DNA of 64,000 bases, taken from contig JAREIK010000801.1 in the NCBI GenBank assembly GCA_029783825.1, positions 5,523,890 through 5,587,889 on the forward strand, read 5' to 3'. Shown piece by piece: positions 38,999 through 51,066 of this stretch (its first letter is position 1; the number at the start of each line of letters is the position of its first letter). The position numbers and the translations under genes were made by a program. The notes beneath the pieces are model-generated. The model did not search any database. It saw only the letters and a list, made by a program, of their open reading frames with translations, and was not told the origin of the DNA. Origin of the DNA: Sapria himalayana. Taxonomy: Eukaryota > Streptophyta > Magnoliopsida > Malpighiales > Rafflesiaceae.

Positions 38999-39705
38999 TA
39001 TTATTAGCAGCAGCAGCAATATATACGTACGTATATACTCGGTATATATGTACAGATATACTCGGTATATACATACGTATATACTCATTTCCTTTTGTTG
39101 TCTTTGATGGTATGTATATTTTCATGAAAGTACATGTGTGTGTGTAATCTGAGGCTATGTGATTATATATACATACATATAATACTACAATATATATGTA
39201 CGTATATACTATAGTATATAAGTACGTATACTGAGTATATACGTACTTATATACTATAGTATATATGTATGTATATACTAGGTATATACATAGGTATATA
39301 TGAATATATATACTTGGTATATACTAAGTATATATGTATGTATATACTATAGTATATAAGTATGTATATACTCAGCATATATGAACATATATACTTGGTA
39401 TATACAAACATATATACTCAGTATTTATGTACATATATATTCAGTATATATGAACATATATACTCAGTATATACAAACATATATACTCGGTATATACGAA
39501 CATATATACTTAGTATATACATACATATATACTCAGTATATACATACATATATGCTGAGTATATACATACGTATATACTCAATATATATACATATAATAC
39601 TATAGTTTATATGTACAAATATTATAGTAATATATGTAACTAGTGAAATGCTAGTATATACGTACATATACAATGTAGTATATGTGTACATATATATTGT
39701 AGTAT
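38999..39705. repeat. Tandem repeat of GTATATAC/ACTCAGTATATAC words, 24-bp period
   Basis: Units of the form CATATATACTCAGTATATA recur with a 24-bp period from about 39170 to 39600 (the translated frame shows an 8-residue periodicity). More irregular flanks extend to 38999 and 39705. The words are self-complementary, for example GTATATACTCAGTATATAC is nearly palindromic. No coding content. Confidence 0.85.
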
Positions 39706-40159
39706 TATATATTTATCAAAACATAACTTTATTTATTTATTTTAATTTTATTGACTAGTTTAAATTTCATACTAATATGGTATCGCATTATTTCCCATAC
39801 GAAGTTTGTATAAGTGAAGGAATTTTGTACCAGACATGATGCTCTACAACACGAACAGCTTTATCACAGTAGAAAGATGGTGATCAGAGGAGCTGATGGA
39901 GAGAAAACCACATCAATATACGGATAGATTATACTTTATGCATTATCGGTAGATACATTGATGGATAAGATATAATAATATTTTATTATGTTTTTGTTTT
40001 AATTATGTAAAATATTGTATCAGAATAATTTATTAAATGATTTAATATTTATTATTTATTATTTATCATTTATAGTTTCTGTTTTTATTCCATTTAATAT
40101 AAAAATATTACATTATTTAATTAAATTTTTTGAAAAAAAAAATTCTAAAAATAGTTTTG
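39706..40159. other. AT-rich CACTA sequence near the right end
   Basis: No gene seen. It includes a short GC-richer part around 39830-39950 and a run of TTATTATTTATCATTTATAG. Confidence 0.5.
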
Positions 40160-40400
40160 GAATGAAAATAGCTAGGGATTTTTCCCTTACTAATTTAGCT
40201 AGGGAAATCATTAGTTTAGCTAGGAAATTTTCCGTCACAAATTTTTTAGCTAAGGACTTTCCCTCGTTAATTTTTAGCGATGAGCACTTTAGCTTGGAAA
40301 ACTTTCTATTGCTAATCCATCGTTATATTTCGTTTAGCGACGGAAACCCCCCATTTAGCTAGGGAATTTTTCCTAGCCACCTGGGATTTTTCTTGTGGTG
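40160..40400 (+). repeat. Right CACTA subterminal repeats and terminal inverted repeat
   Basis: Repeated words TTTAGCTAGGGAAATC, TTTAGCTAGGAAATTTTCC and TTTAGCGACGGAAA lead to GGATTTTTCTTGTGGTG at 40384-40400. The reverse complement of that end matches the left terminus at 12721 in 15 of 17 positions. The subterminal words are the same family as on the left (TAGCTAGGGA, TTTAGCGA), but less regular. Confidence 0.78.
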
Positions 40401-41870
40401 ATAACCACATTCATTCCCAACACCATAGCCTTTTGATGAACAAATAAGACTAAAGCCAGAGTCATAACTATTGATAGTGATGAATGAGCGAGACTAAAGG
40501 TAAACTCATGGTCACTTCCTAGTTTCATGGCCATTTGATGTAAAAGAAAGACCAAAGTCACAACTCATTTACAAGGTCATGACTTTGTGTTATATAGTCA
40601 AAATACACAAGTTGTAAATACTTCCTATCACTATGACCTTGTGTAAAAGAAAGATTAGGAGGCATACAAGGCTAAGACAAATTCTTAGAGCCATAACCTT
40701 GAGCTTAATGGGTAAATGTCAAAGTCACTACATCTTCTCAAATTAATCTTGAACATTCTACTTCAATAAGTGTGAGATTTATGAAATATAAAAGCAAAAA
40801 GAAGATAGAAGACCAAAAAAAATCCCCAATTTGACTTCTTCTTCTCCATTTTTCTAGGCCAACACAAAGTGCAACAATAACCTAAAAGAGGATTTTTTTT
40901 ACTCTCTGGGAAATCCATGAGCAAGTAAGGGATACAAGACAAAAGCTAAACCATTGAGTTGGGAGGCATGAATTAAAATTAGGGTTATGACTATTAGTTG
41001 GTTTTTGGATATTAGTATGATGGATGGTGATAGGTAAACCATGAGACTCACACATGCATATAGTAGGAAAGAAGTGACGATCCTTCCAACTATGATATAT
41101 GAGACAAATCTATACATTAAAATCTAAAATTGATGTATGTGAATTTTTTCAAGTATGAAACTCACAAAGCCGAAAGCATGAATAATTTTATGTCACTTCA
41201 TTGTATATATCTTTGCAGGACTAATCCTCAATAATATGGATACTATATAGAAAATTCTCTTAAAATTTTCATATTTAGTGTGTGAGTCACATCATCACTA
41301 TGAAAGATGGTGACAAATAATTCATAGTACATGCACGAGTATTTGTGACTCATAATGTGGTGAGAGCCTTTTGAATTGTTTTCACTCATTTGATTTCTAC
41401 TAGTAAGAATTTGGGGAAGTATATATTAATTATGTGAGTATGACACTTATGAAGTTGAAAGTAAAAATAATTTAACTTTATTAGTTATTGGTCTTTGTGA
41501 CACATGAGGCCATAGAATATAACTGTACGTGTAAAGAAACTATCAAGGATAGTTGATGAGTTACCTAAAAGCTAATGGACTTGTCAATAACCTATGAGTA
41601 CGGATTAAAAAACACAAAAAAAACATCTGAGCAGTGATTATTTGTTATTTATGTAGTAAAGTACCGGGGATGATATGTATGAGGGGACCATCATTTTTGA
41701 GCTTACTGGTAATAACCACCTTGTACTCATCATAGCATATGAGTATTCTAATAATTATTCAACTTTCATTTCGCATCCATAAACAACATACATCAAATTA
41801 TTTGAACATGCACCATATGAATCAATTAGATAAATTATAGAATCTAAGAGTCATGCCAAAATTTATAATT
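40401..41870. repeat. Dispersed repeat family R2, copy c
   Basis: The 40.4-41.1 kb portion is the inverse of about 60.93-61.70 kb, for example TAAAAGAAAGATTAGGAGGCA against TGCCTCCTAATCTTTCT. The 41.27-41.70 kb portion matches 57.02-57.42 kb in direct orientation (GTGTGTGAGT, ATATATATTAATTAT, GATGARTTACCTAAAAG). It contains repeated TCATGACTT-type motifs. The size and arrangement suggest a long LTR or LARD-type repeat, but I could not define termini. Confidence 0.55.
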
Positions 41871-42480
41871 ATCTTCTCTACTAATGAGTTGTCTTATTAT
41901 TTTTTGATCAAACTACTAATAAAATCCTAGTGAAAAAATATTTAGATAAAAGTTCTATTTGTTACTTCTATGACTTGTATACTTGTAGAGTGTTATTAAT
42001 GAGATACCCTCACCAATGGACTTATGAGATATTTCTAACTAAAAAAAATGTGCAGCAAAATAATTTCATAATAAGTTTTTGGTACTATTATTATAGATTA
42101 TTTAGTTTGGTTTGTCAATATGAGTTGACATAATAATCCTTGAGAAAAGATAATTTTGTTATCAACATAAAGATAATAATAGCTTATTTTGATAATTTTT
42201 TGTTATCAACATAAAATTATCAATATGGTTTGTCAACATAATAATCCTTGAGTTGACATAAAGATAATTTTTTTAGTAGTTTTGATATCATTGTTTTGAT
42301 AATTTTATTGGATCTATTAGTTTATTTTGTTATCTTGTTTGATTTATGGAATTATTAAGTTTTGAATTATATTACTTAAGCCAACTTATCAACATAGTGA
42401 AATTTTGTGACCTGGGACCTAGATAATAATAAATCAAAAGATTATATATAGCTAATCATTTGAGGAAAACGTTGATATAT
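41871..42480. other. AT-rich spacer within the R2 region
   Basis: No gene seen. It has locally repeated phrases (TTGTTATCAACATAAA, and TAATCCTTGAG at about 42135 and 42243), which look like a small direct duplication of about 105 bp. Confidence 0.45.
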
Positions 42481-45420
42481 TTCTAAAAGAGTTAGAGCAA
42501 AAAAATAATGGATACAATTATCATTGGGAAAGAAATGAGATGCCAATGAGTAAGAACAATTCATGATATCAATATGATGTGGCCTATTATTCACTGAGTA
42601 GTAAATTCTATTTCACACCTCATGGTAAATAAAATCAACTTAATTATTAGCCAACAATAACTTATAGAGATCTAAGATTTGGGAGCCACAAAGTGAATAC
42701 ATTTAATGATCCTTGTCCAATCCTAATAGCTTAATGTAATGATATACTCACCAACCTGCTAAAAGATTTAAGAAGAACAAATGCTGTAAAAGAAAAGTAG
42801 CTAAGACAATTTGAGAAGAGCGATGAAAAAAGTATATTGGGTATGTTAAGAAAGTCAAAAAGTCAAAATTTAAGAAATTTTACTAGCAAATATAGAGGAA
42901 GTTAAGAAAGTCAAAAAGTGTGACAATTACTACATCAAAAAATTTAGTGGCTAATAAGGAGATAATAAAAGTAAAGAACTAGGAATGAGTAATTGAAGAT
43001 ACAACCTCAATTATACAAGAAGAAAGTAAAAATAATGAAATGTTAGTGACTGATATGGAGGAAGTTGAGGAGAACCATGAAAAAGAAGCTAAGAAAGTAA
43101 TAATATCTGACAATGTCATGGCAATGACAAAATTAAAGAAGAGATGATATATACCAACTATCCTTGTAGATGATGTCATCAAGATGATTGTTCATCAAGC
43201 ATTAATAACTAATACCAAAAAAAAAGAGAGATCAATTATTATATGAAAAAGTTAACTTGAACAATAAATATTTCCAATGGAGGAGATAAATTATTAACAA
43301 TCTAGTTATGAATGTTAAATTTAACATTACTTAGGAGATAACCTAAGTTTTTTTTTGCATGATTGAAGTTTTGTTTGTTATAAAAAAACATCACATTGTT
43401 ATAATTACACTTAAACCTGCCCTATACAAAAAAAAATTACAAATTCAAACTAGTTGTGATTCTTATTATTTAAGCCCAAAGCCATGGTTATTTTCCAACA
43501 CCATGATTTTGGACTTGCATTTAAAAAATATCCATTATAATATTAATAATAAAGCCATGATCATACCCAAAGCTATGATCTTGGTGTTATAGAAATAAAA
43601 GCACCATTAGAAGCCAAATGGAAATGCCGCAGCTATGATTCGAAGCCATGAATTTGATGTAGTTTGCTACAACATCATGACTTTTCAATTAAAGAAGAAA
43701 AACAAGCTCATAAAATTGTGGCTTTCATTTATTAGGTTGTGACTATAAATATCTAACCCTAGAAATCCTCCAATACTATTCTTTTTTTATCGCGATACCA
43801 CAAAGAACTGACCCTAAATCCACTAATTTCATTAAATTCGATGATAGAAGGGAAAATATCCTCAAAGAAATTGATCAAAGAAGTTAGTCACAAAAAAAAA
43901 AGAGAATCAACAATAGCGTACTACCATGGAAATGCCACCTGATGCTATGATGCTGGTGGTGATTTTTCTTACAAGACTGGGGAAGTGATAGATGGATTCA
44001 GTTCTCACAAGGAAAAGCTTTATTACATAAAGATAATTTAGAGAATTCATTCCTCCTTTGGGGACATTATAAAGAAGAGGAATTAGTTGTTATTTTATAC
44101 ACATAGAGAATGAGACAACGCTTCTAGTGTGAAAGAATGTTATGCCAATTTAGAAGATAGATAAGGTAAAACACATTATGTTGGAGGTATTTGGATGGGC
44201 TTTGACAAAAAAAATAATAAATGAGTTGCTTGGACTCCGAGGAGCTAAGGATAGAATGACTTTCAAATCCTTATACTTGTAACCTAATTTTTAAGCAATT
44301 GCTAGCTTATTGACAATAAATGGTGAATAGAGAGTGATATCAAAAATTATATATGGATACTTTAAGCATGGAGAACTCATGAAGGTGAGTAAATTTAGTT
44401 GTATTTTAAATTATCATTTCTATTACCAACACTTTATGTCTCATCGATACTTTTGGAGAGAGCTATCTTTCTGTATGCCATCCTAGTTGGTTATGATTTT
44501 GATATTGAGAAGATTCTTGAGAGGTCAATTCTTAGTTTTCTTGATGGTGAATTTTTTGACTAAATAATTTACCTTTTAATTATTTATTTATTATGTCTAG
44601 CTGAGGGAGTCCCCTTGGATGAACATGTTCATGCAATGTGTCTGATGGTATCCTTCCTAACATTATTGAGCATTAAAAGGGGACTTGAAAGAAATAGGTT
44701 AGAAAATAAATTGATTCTCAAAGGGGAAGAGCATGCATACATTTAGGAAGAATGATTATCTTTCACCTGAGCTGACATACAAGATATGAAAAGAAGAGGT
44801 GGAAAATGAGAAGAAGTTAAAGCTCACATAGAGCATTCACTAACTACACAAGGAGATATGTTGGTTGGTATTTATTGTATTTTGGGAAATGTGTAGTAGG
44901 AAGCTGAAAAAAAACTAAGAAACTCCAATAAAATGAGATTCACTTCTTACATACAATAGTAGAAAAGGAAGCTAGAAAACAAGATGTTGAGTGGAACATA
45001 CATCTCAAACAAAAATAGATATTATTTATCATGACCCAAGAAAGTTTAAAATAAGATCTAGAAACTTTTTAGAAGAGGAAATGAAATATGTGGAGATCAA
45101 CTTGATATTCAATGTTGAATCATTTTGGTGATTGTATGATGCCATTATAGCAAATTGGAAGAAAATAGTGACAAAAAAAAAAGACTAATTGAATTGAAAT
45201 GACATGCAATGTGAGGAGAACCAGTAGATAATAGAATTACAAAAATATAGTGCAAATCAAAAGGACTTATATCTTGTAATGAGATTCATTGAGGATGCAC
45301 TAAACTAATAAAGTAAAGACAAGATACATTGTAGAGCATTTTGGTGAAGATATTGGATTGGGTTGCTATCGAGAAGAGAGTTTAGAGAGACTATGTACTT
45401 CTATGCTACCATTTGAACAC
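42480..45420 (+). pseudogene. Decayed retroelement coding region (plant transposon protein-like)
   Basis: On the plus strand a Glu/Lys-rich stretch at about 43014-43250 reads ESKNNEMLVTDMEEVEEN and further. Frames at about 44160-44720 read LEVFGWALTKKIINELLGL. Then come SPTLYVSSILLERAIF, LYAILVGYDFDIEKILERSI and AEGVPLDEHVHAMCLM. The last blocks resemble the 'putative plant transposon protein' / plant mobile domain region of some LTR retroelements, which typically reads LYAIVTGKSINVGKVI and ends in a C-x2-AGV segment. Stops and frameshifts are frequent. A possible TATA box (CTATAAATA, 43743-43751) followed by a leader-like segment lies upstream. The family assignment is tentative. Confidence 0.4.
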
Positions 45421-45479
45421 TCAAGAATAAAATTTTCCTTTTAAAAGTTTGATCCAAAAAAATAATTTATCTTCACCTA

Positions 45480-45842
45480 CCTTCCTCAACTCATTGATTT
45501 ATATTTTTTTATATTTTTATATTATGGTGTTGTAATAGAATTGATCAATTTCATGATTAATAAAATTCTTTTTCTATACTTTTTTTTGATTTCATAAAAT
45601 AAAAAAAATAATGATTAATAATTATGAAATCTAAAAAATTCTTTCTATCCATAAAATCATTATTTTTATATTATTTTTTAATAAAATCTTTATTATATAT
45701 TATGGTTTTATAAAATTTTATAATTATTAATAAAATCTTTATTTATAAAATTTTTTATAAAATCAAAAGAATTTTATATTATAGCGAGGAAGGTGATGCA
45801 TATAATTAATCATCATTTTATATTAAGGTGTTCAGGATGCTC
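45480..45842. mobile_element. Possible MITE, AT-rich, ending in AAGGTGTTCAGGATGCTC
   Basis: The right end is the inverse of GAGCATCCTCAACACCATAA found at about 51.28 kb. Internal words (TTATGGTGTTGTAATAGAATTGATC, TCATGATTAATAAAATC) also recur at 51.17-51.36 kb. I infer a small non-autonomous DNA element family with GAGCATC-type ends. The left boundary is not certain. Confidence 0.4.
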
Positions 45843-48800
45843 AAAAAAATAAAAAAAAAATACTTTTTTATAAAAAAATTATCATATAATCGCACATTCT
45901 CACTGTCTCTCAAATCTCTCTCCTCTCCTAAAATTCTTTCTATCGGGTTTATGATTTCGGCTCGGCTTTTCAAGACTCGCAACTTGACTCATCTTTAGTT
46001 GGTGTTTGCATTGGTCTTTAGAAGTTGGATTTTTGGTACATATACTTTTCCTTTACACTACTTTATGGGTATTTCTATTTTTTTAATTAGTTAACTAAAG
46101 TCTGAAACTTTTAATTTAAAAATAATTAGTTTTTTACTTTCTCTCTCTCTCTCTCTCTACTCTTTAAGGCTCAAGCTATCCTTTTGTCTAAAAAACCAAA
46201 AAAATGACAAATACAAATACTAATGAAATTAATATAAATTTAGAAAATGAAAATCTTTCACAAAGGTCCGAGGCTGCATAAACTTTGATTTCTCCGTTCA
46301 TCTCAACCCAAATATCTAAAAAACAAAAAACTAAGAATTTTATAGTTTGGAGTCATTTTAATATAATAAAATAAAAAAATGTTAGGGGTGAGGAAGAAGA
46401 AATGATACTGAGCAAATATTATAAGAAAATTTTAACTTGTAAGAGTGCGTTTGGACTTGTCACCTTAAGAAGCATGTCAAATTATGCACTAAAAAACATG
46501 GTACATTAGATTCTAGGTAAACACAACTTAGTATTGCATTTTTTGAGACTAGATCCAGTTCAGTCTCAATGTTTACCCCCTTCATATACTACAACGAGTT
46601 GGGTATAGAAGGCATGACCAAACTTATCACATTGATGGGTTTTTCGATCAGATTTTCGGAAGATCCAAGGGTAATGAGTATAATGTAGACATATTTTTTG
46701 CCTGCTTATCATAGGATTCCTAGGTCAACATCTAGGAATGACATACTAAAATATTATAAGTTAGAAAAACAATTAATAATTAATGAATTTATGGCATATA
46801 GTGGAGTGATGTCCATAATGTCTGATATCTGGACTAGTCACGATGATGTATCTTATGCATATCTCACCACTCATTATGTAGATTCTAAATGGACTGTGAA
46901 TAAAAAAAATTATGATTCTCTGAGATTCTCCATCCTCATGATGGCCCTGCCATTTTTGAGTGTATGATGAAGATCTTTAGAGAATATAAAATTCAAAATA
47001 AAATTTTTAGTATCATATTCAATAATGCATCTAATAATGGAATAGCGATTAACATGTTTGTTAGGAATATTAGAGACGGTGCATTATGAGAGATTTTTTC
47101 ATGTCAAATGCATGTGTCACGTGATTAACTTGATTGTACAAATAGGGTTGAAGGCTTGTTCCCCTGCTTTGGAAAACATACGTAACTCACTAAAATACAT
47201 TCACAGGCCTCATAGATAACATGAGTTCGATAGTCTCAGTTTGTCTGTGAAACTTTAAAAAAATTTTAATTGGATGTGAGAGACCATTGGAATTACACAT
47301 ACTTGATGTTGGAGTCATGTGTTGCATAGGAACATGTGATATCTGACTATATCAATAGTAAAAGTGATAAACTTATTATTGACGATAGTAACTGGGCTTT
47401 AGAAATTTGATTTATGAAATTTCTGAATATTTTTTATGACACGATGAACATGTGTTCGTCGGTTTATACTCCCACGACTTGCATTGCACTCATGTGCATA
47501 TGCAACATTAGTAGCATGTTTAGGTAGTATCGAGCTGACCCGACACTTAGCCATATGATTGTAGAGATGGAAACCTAGTGCTTAAAGTACCGGTCCACCA
47601 TTCCATCTCATTATTATCTCACTAAATGCATTGACCCTAAGATTAAAGTGGAAGGAGTAATTAACAGCATGACTTATATTTCATCATGCATTAACCTAGA
47701 AGACCCACTTGAAGAATCCATTCATGAGAAATTGACTGACATTTTCACATGTTATGATACTATGTATGGTGGTAGTAGTAGTTAGGCTATGAGTACGAAC
47801 ATTGATACCATATTCAGAGATAATGATTTTTCCATTCAGTTGGCTAGGAGGAAATGCCGGGGTAGATCGTCGAATAGGAGCGAGCTGTTTCGGTACTTAG
47901 ATACCGATTACTACTCAATCATATCAAATTTTGATACTAAAAATCTTGATATATTACAGTGATAAAAATCATATTATTCCACATTTCACGTGCTATCTAA
48001 GATGGCACGGGATATACTGACTCCTCTAGTGTCAAGCATAGCAACGAAGTCTACTTTTTCTATTGATGTGAATGTAATTTCGGATAGGAGATCGAGATTA
48101 CGATCAAATATTGTTGAGGCTTTAACATTCATGAAGGATTGGGAGGACTCGAGGTTTAGCATCCAGGATTGTGTTGGGACTGGGACTGCCGCTATAGGGA
48201 AAGAGGAGTTAATTGCTAATGATGATCCATATGATAGTGATATTGATATTGAGGATGAGGATGATATTGATATACCGATGAATGATTGATGAGGTTGCTA
48301 CTTGATGCTTGATGGTTGATAATTGTGAGATTGTGATACGCCGACAACGACACTTATATTATAGTTATGCTTTTACTTATGAGTTGTGCTTAATTCTCAT
48401 TTTTGATATTGATGTTTTGTACTCATTTTTATTTACATTATATTTTCTTTGGTTTGGTCGTTTGGCACTTGGCTTTGTGAGTGTGACTTTATTATTTTTG
48501 TTAAATAAATTTTGTGTTTATTTTATTTTTTTGTTTAAGAGTTTTATTAAAAATTCTAAAATATTTATAATAAATTATAATCTAATTAATACATAATTAA
48601 AACAAATAATATAAAAAATTAACTTTATAACTATTCGAATATTTATAATTTACAATTTTAATATTTTATAATTACATAAATATTATAAACATTAAACAAA
48701 TAATGAAAAAAAAATTTAAATTTTTTAGAACCAGCCTGTATGAGCCTGACCTGGCATGACCATTACCCGGCCGTGTCGGTCTTGGCCTGAAAAAACCATG

Positions 48801-48917
48801 CCGCGCCAGGCACGACACGGTACAGTAACCGTGTCGTGCCTGGCTTGACACGGTAACACGGTTGGGTCGGCAAAAACCATGCCAGGCAGGCCCAGCATTA
48901 CCCGTTTGACACCACTA
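45843..48917 (+). mobile_element. hAT copy D, 5'-truncated
   Basis: It follows copy C from the leader (TCGCACATTCTCAC) through the transposase to a 3' end whose reverse complement is TAGTGGTGTCAAACGGG. The GC-rich 5' terminus is missing and the element abuts MITE-like sequence at 45842. Downstream, 48918-48925 (ATTCTTAA) is the putative target duplication inside copy E. The 3' end contains a perfect 14-bp hairpin: AGGCACGACACGGT (48808-48821), loop ACAGTA, ACCGTGTCGTGCCT (48828-48841). Confidence 0.9.
46204..48289 (+). pseudogene. hAT transposase, copy D, multiply interrupted
   Basis: ATG at 46204 corresponds to the start of copy A. The open piece 46698-46967 carries AYHRIPRSTSRND and VMSIMSDIWTSHDD, which retains the first catalytic Asp. 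The piece 47990-48289 carries LSKMARDILTPLVSSIATKS, the dimerisation region with Glu changed to Lys where the others have SES. It ends in an acidic tail DEDDIDIPMND. At 47393-47395 it keeps TGG (Trp), where copies A and C have TAG. Several frameshifts and stops elsewhere make it non-functional. Confidence 0.9.
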
Positions 48918-50621
48918 ATTCTTAAAAGATTTTTATCATGCACTCATAAATGATTGGACCATCACGAGGATGAAGAATCTCTAAAAATCCTAATATTTTT
49001 TTTATTTAGTATCAATTTAGAATCAACATAGTAGGCACTGAGGCATGCATAATATGCTTCATCATGACTAGTTTGAAATCAGACATCATAGATATCATGC
49101 TACTATTTTTCCTAAATTCATGAATTATTATTTCTTTTTTTAATTTATAGTATTTTAGTATATAGTTGCAAGATGCGGACCAAAGAATCTTATAATATGT
49201 AGACTAAAAATAGGTCAGCATAATACTGACTACCCTTGGATCATCCAAAAATCTATTCGGAAGACCAATCGTGGTGATTAGTTTGGTCATGCCATCTGTC
49301 TCAAACTCGTTATGGTATATGAAGGAGGTTAACATAGAAGCTGAACTAGATTCAAACTCTCAAAGATCCCATCGCTCAGTTGGGTTTGCCTAGGATCTAA
49401 TACATCATATTTTTTTTGGTACATTATTTTAGCATTACTTTTAAAGTGCTCAGTCTCACATGCACTCCCATAGATTAATATTTTTTTATAATATTTATAT
49501 TGTTCTAATTTTTTATCGACACCCCCTAACATCTTTATTTTGTATAATATTAATGTGAGTCCAAACTTTTTTATTTTCTTCTAGTTTTTTATTTTTTAGA
49601 TATTTTGGTAGAGGTCATGAAAGAAAACAATGTTTTGGCGGCATCGAACCTTTTCATCGGGTTATCATTATCCATATTAAAATTATCTACGTTTATGTTA
49701 TTGTTAATTTCATTATCATCATTAAAAATTACTATTTATTATTTTTAATTTTTATTAGTTTATTAATTATATTTTATATTATATTTTTTAAATTAAATAT
49801 TATTTTATATTAAATTATTAATTAAAATAAAAATAAAAAAATTGTATAAAATTTTAAAAATAAAAAAATTATTTATTTATTTGTGTTACCCATAAAGCAT
49901 AAGCCTGTTTGTTTGACAATTTATAAAATATATGATATCTGAATTCATCGTTCTCACCATAGTCTGCACTTGAGACTTGATCCCGAGAGCGAGAGGAGAG
50001 AGATTTAGAAACAAGAGAATACAAGAGAGAGATAAAATTTGAATTTGTGGATATAGATTAGGGATGAGAGAGGAGGATATATATATATCATTTTTTTTTT
50101 GAATATTTTTATAATTTTTTATTAAACAAATTGGATAAAAATCCGACATCCATCATATTTATGCTGCTAGCTGGTGGGGGCACATCTACAGGCTAGTGGG
50201 TAGGCAACTTTTATTTTTTTTTTACAATTGTTGATGGTGTTGGGCTATCGGGGCATCAGGTTTGATATCAGACGAAGGCCCGAGGGGTTTGGGTGTGGGT
50301 TGGTGCATGTGCAGTGGCACTGTGGTGGGTGCGAGTCATGGGTGTCATGGGCGATCATGTTCAGACCGCATCTAAACCCACCCCAAGTTTCCGAGCATGG
50401 TTTGCGTCATGCTGAAGACTTGTGCCTTAGGGCCAGGCAAACAAGTTATGCTTGACCTAGTACAATGCCCGAGAGACCTCGGCATGACACCACATGAACC
50501 ATGCTTCGAGGTATCCTGACAGGGGCCCAAGCATGATTCTAGATTGTGCCGGGCCATGCATGGCCTAATCGGGCTGAGCCTCATGCCGGTTTTGGGCTGC
50601 CCAGCCCACTTAACATCCCTA
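48918..50621 (-). mobile_element. hAT copy E, 5' portion only, diverged subfamily
   Basis: From about 48918 the sequence follows copy A from about 21222 on (minus strand): ATTCTTAAAAGATTTTTATC against ATTCCCTAAAGATTTTCATC, then the transposase start region to about 49.7 kb. After a leader (AGAGAGAGATTTAG near 50.0 kb), the GC-rich 5' end at 50.23-50.62 kb ends in a terminus whose reverse complement is TAGGGATGTTAAGTGGG. That terminus is closer to the canonical Ac-like TAGGGATG than the other copies. The C-terminal part is absent because copy D is inserted there. Confidence 0.85.
48926..49670 (-). pseudogene. hAT transposase N-terminal half, copy E
   Basis: Broken frames on the minus strand equal the BED-finger-to-first-Asp part of copy A. 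They include the region around the piece 49329-49532, where DPRQTQLSDGIFE matches DPRQTQLGTAFFE of copy A. The zinc-finger cysteine and histidine positions are partly lost. Multiple stops. Confidence 0.8.
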
Positions 50622-50639
50622 CTTTAGGAAAAGATCACT

Positions 50640-51066
50640 ACATTGACTTGAGAATACACGCCCTTATTAAAGAGTCAGTCATAGGACTAAGAAATGACAT
50701 TGACTTTTAATACTAGTGGGGTACTTGGTTGCTGTGATGTAGAATTTATACCATGGTCATTAAATTGTTACAAGATAAATGTAGTTGCGACTCCAATATT
50801 ACATTGCCGCAAAAAAAAAGTATTTCATAATTGAAAGATTATACTAATGGGGTAGTATATTCATAATATAGAAGATTACCATAATTAAATATATAGCATT
50901 TTGGCCAAGATTAGATATTAAAACCACATTGATGACTCCACACATCACCAAATTACCAATTCTCTCCAAAAAATAATGATTTCATAATTATTTATCAAAT
51001 TCATCAAAATTTCAATGTAATGAAATTGATCCAATTATAGCCTAGCTATAATTGATCAAATGTGCA
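50640..51066. repeat. Dispersed repeat family R2, terminal fragment (copy e)
   Basis: It matches 59.93-60.24 kb in the same orientation: GTACTTGGTTGCTGTGATGTAGAATT against ATACTTGGTTGTTATGACATAAAATT, later ATCAAAATTTCAATGTAATGAAATT against ATCAAAACTCCAAAATCATGAAATT. No coding content. Confidence 0.55.

Larger units (their letters stand above)
12721..40400 (+). mobile_element. Very large CACTA (En/Spm) DNA transposon carrying nested insertions
   Basis: The left end reads CACGACAAGAAAAATTC (12721-12737). The reverse complement of the right end reads CACCACAAGAAAAATCC (40400 back to 40384). These agree at 15 of 17 positions with each other and resemble the plant CACTA terminus CACTACAAGAAAAA. 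Both ends continue into TAGCTAGGGA-type subterminal repeats. The flanking 3-mers are ATT on the left and ATA on the right, close to the 3-bp target duplication expected. Between them lie the two proteins typical of CACTA elements, both on the plus strand. At 27.7 kb it is unusually long. Three hAT insertions account for about 8 kb and AT-rich satellite arrays for over 4 kb more. An alternative is that the two ends belong to two related elements. Confidence 0.7.

Noticed and set aside
39362..39643. 93-residue Tyr/Ile-rich frame
   Set aside because: Follows from the 24-bp TATATAC tandem repeat; no codon bias or homologous feel.
50228..50584. Frames of 70-75 residues on both strands in a GC-rich island
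   Set aside because: This is the GC-rich 5' end of hAT copy E, not a host gene or CpG island promoter.
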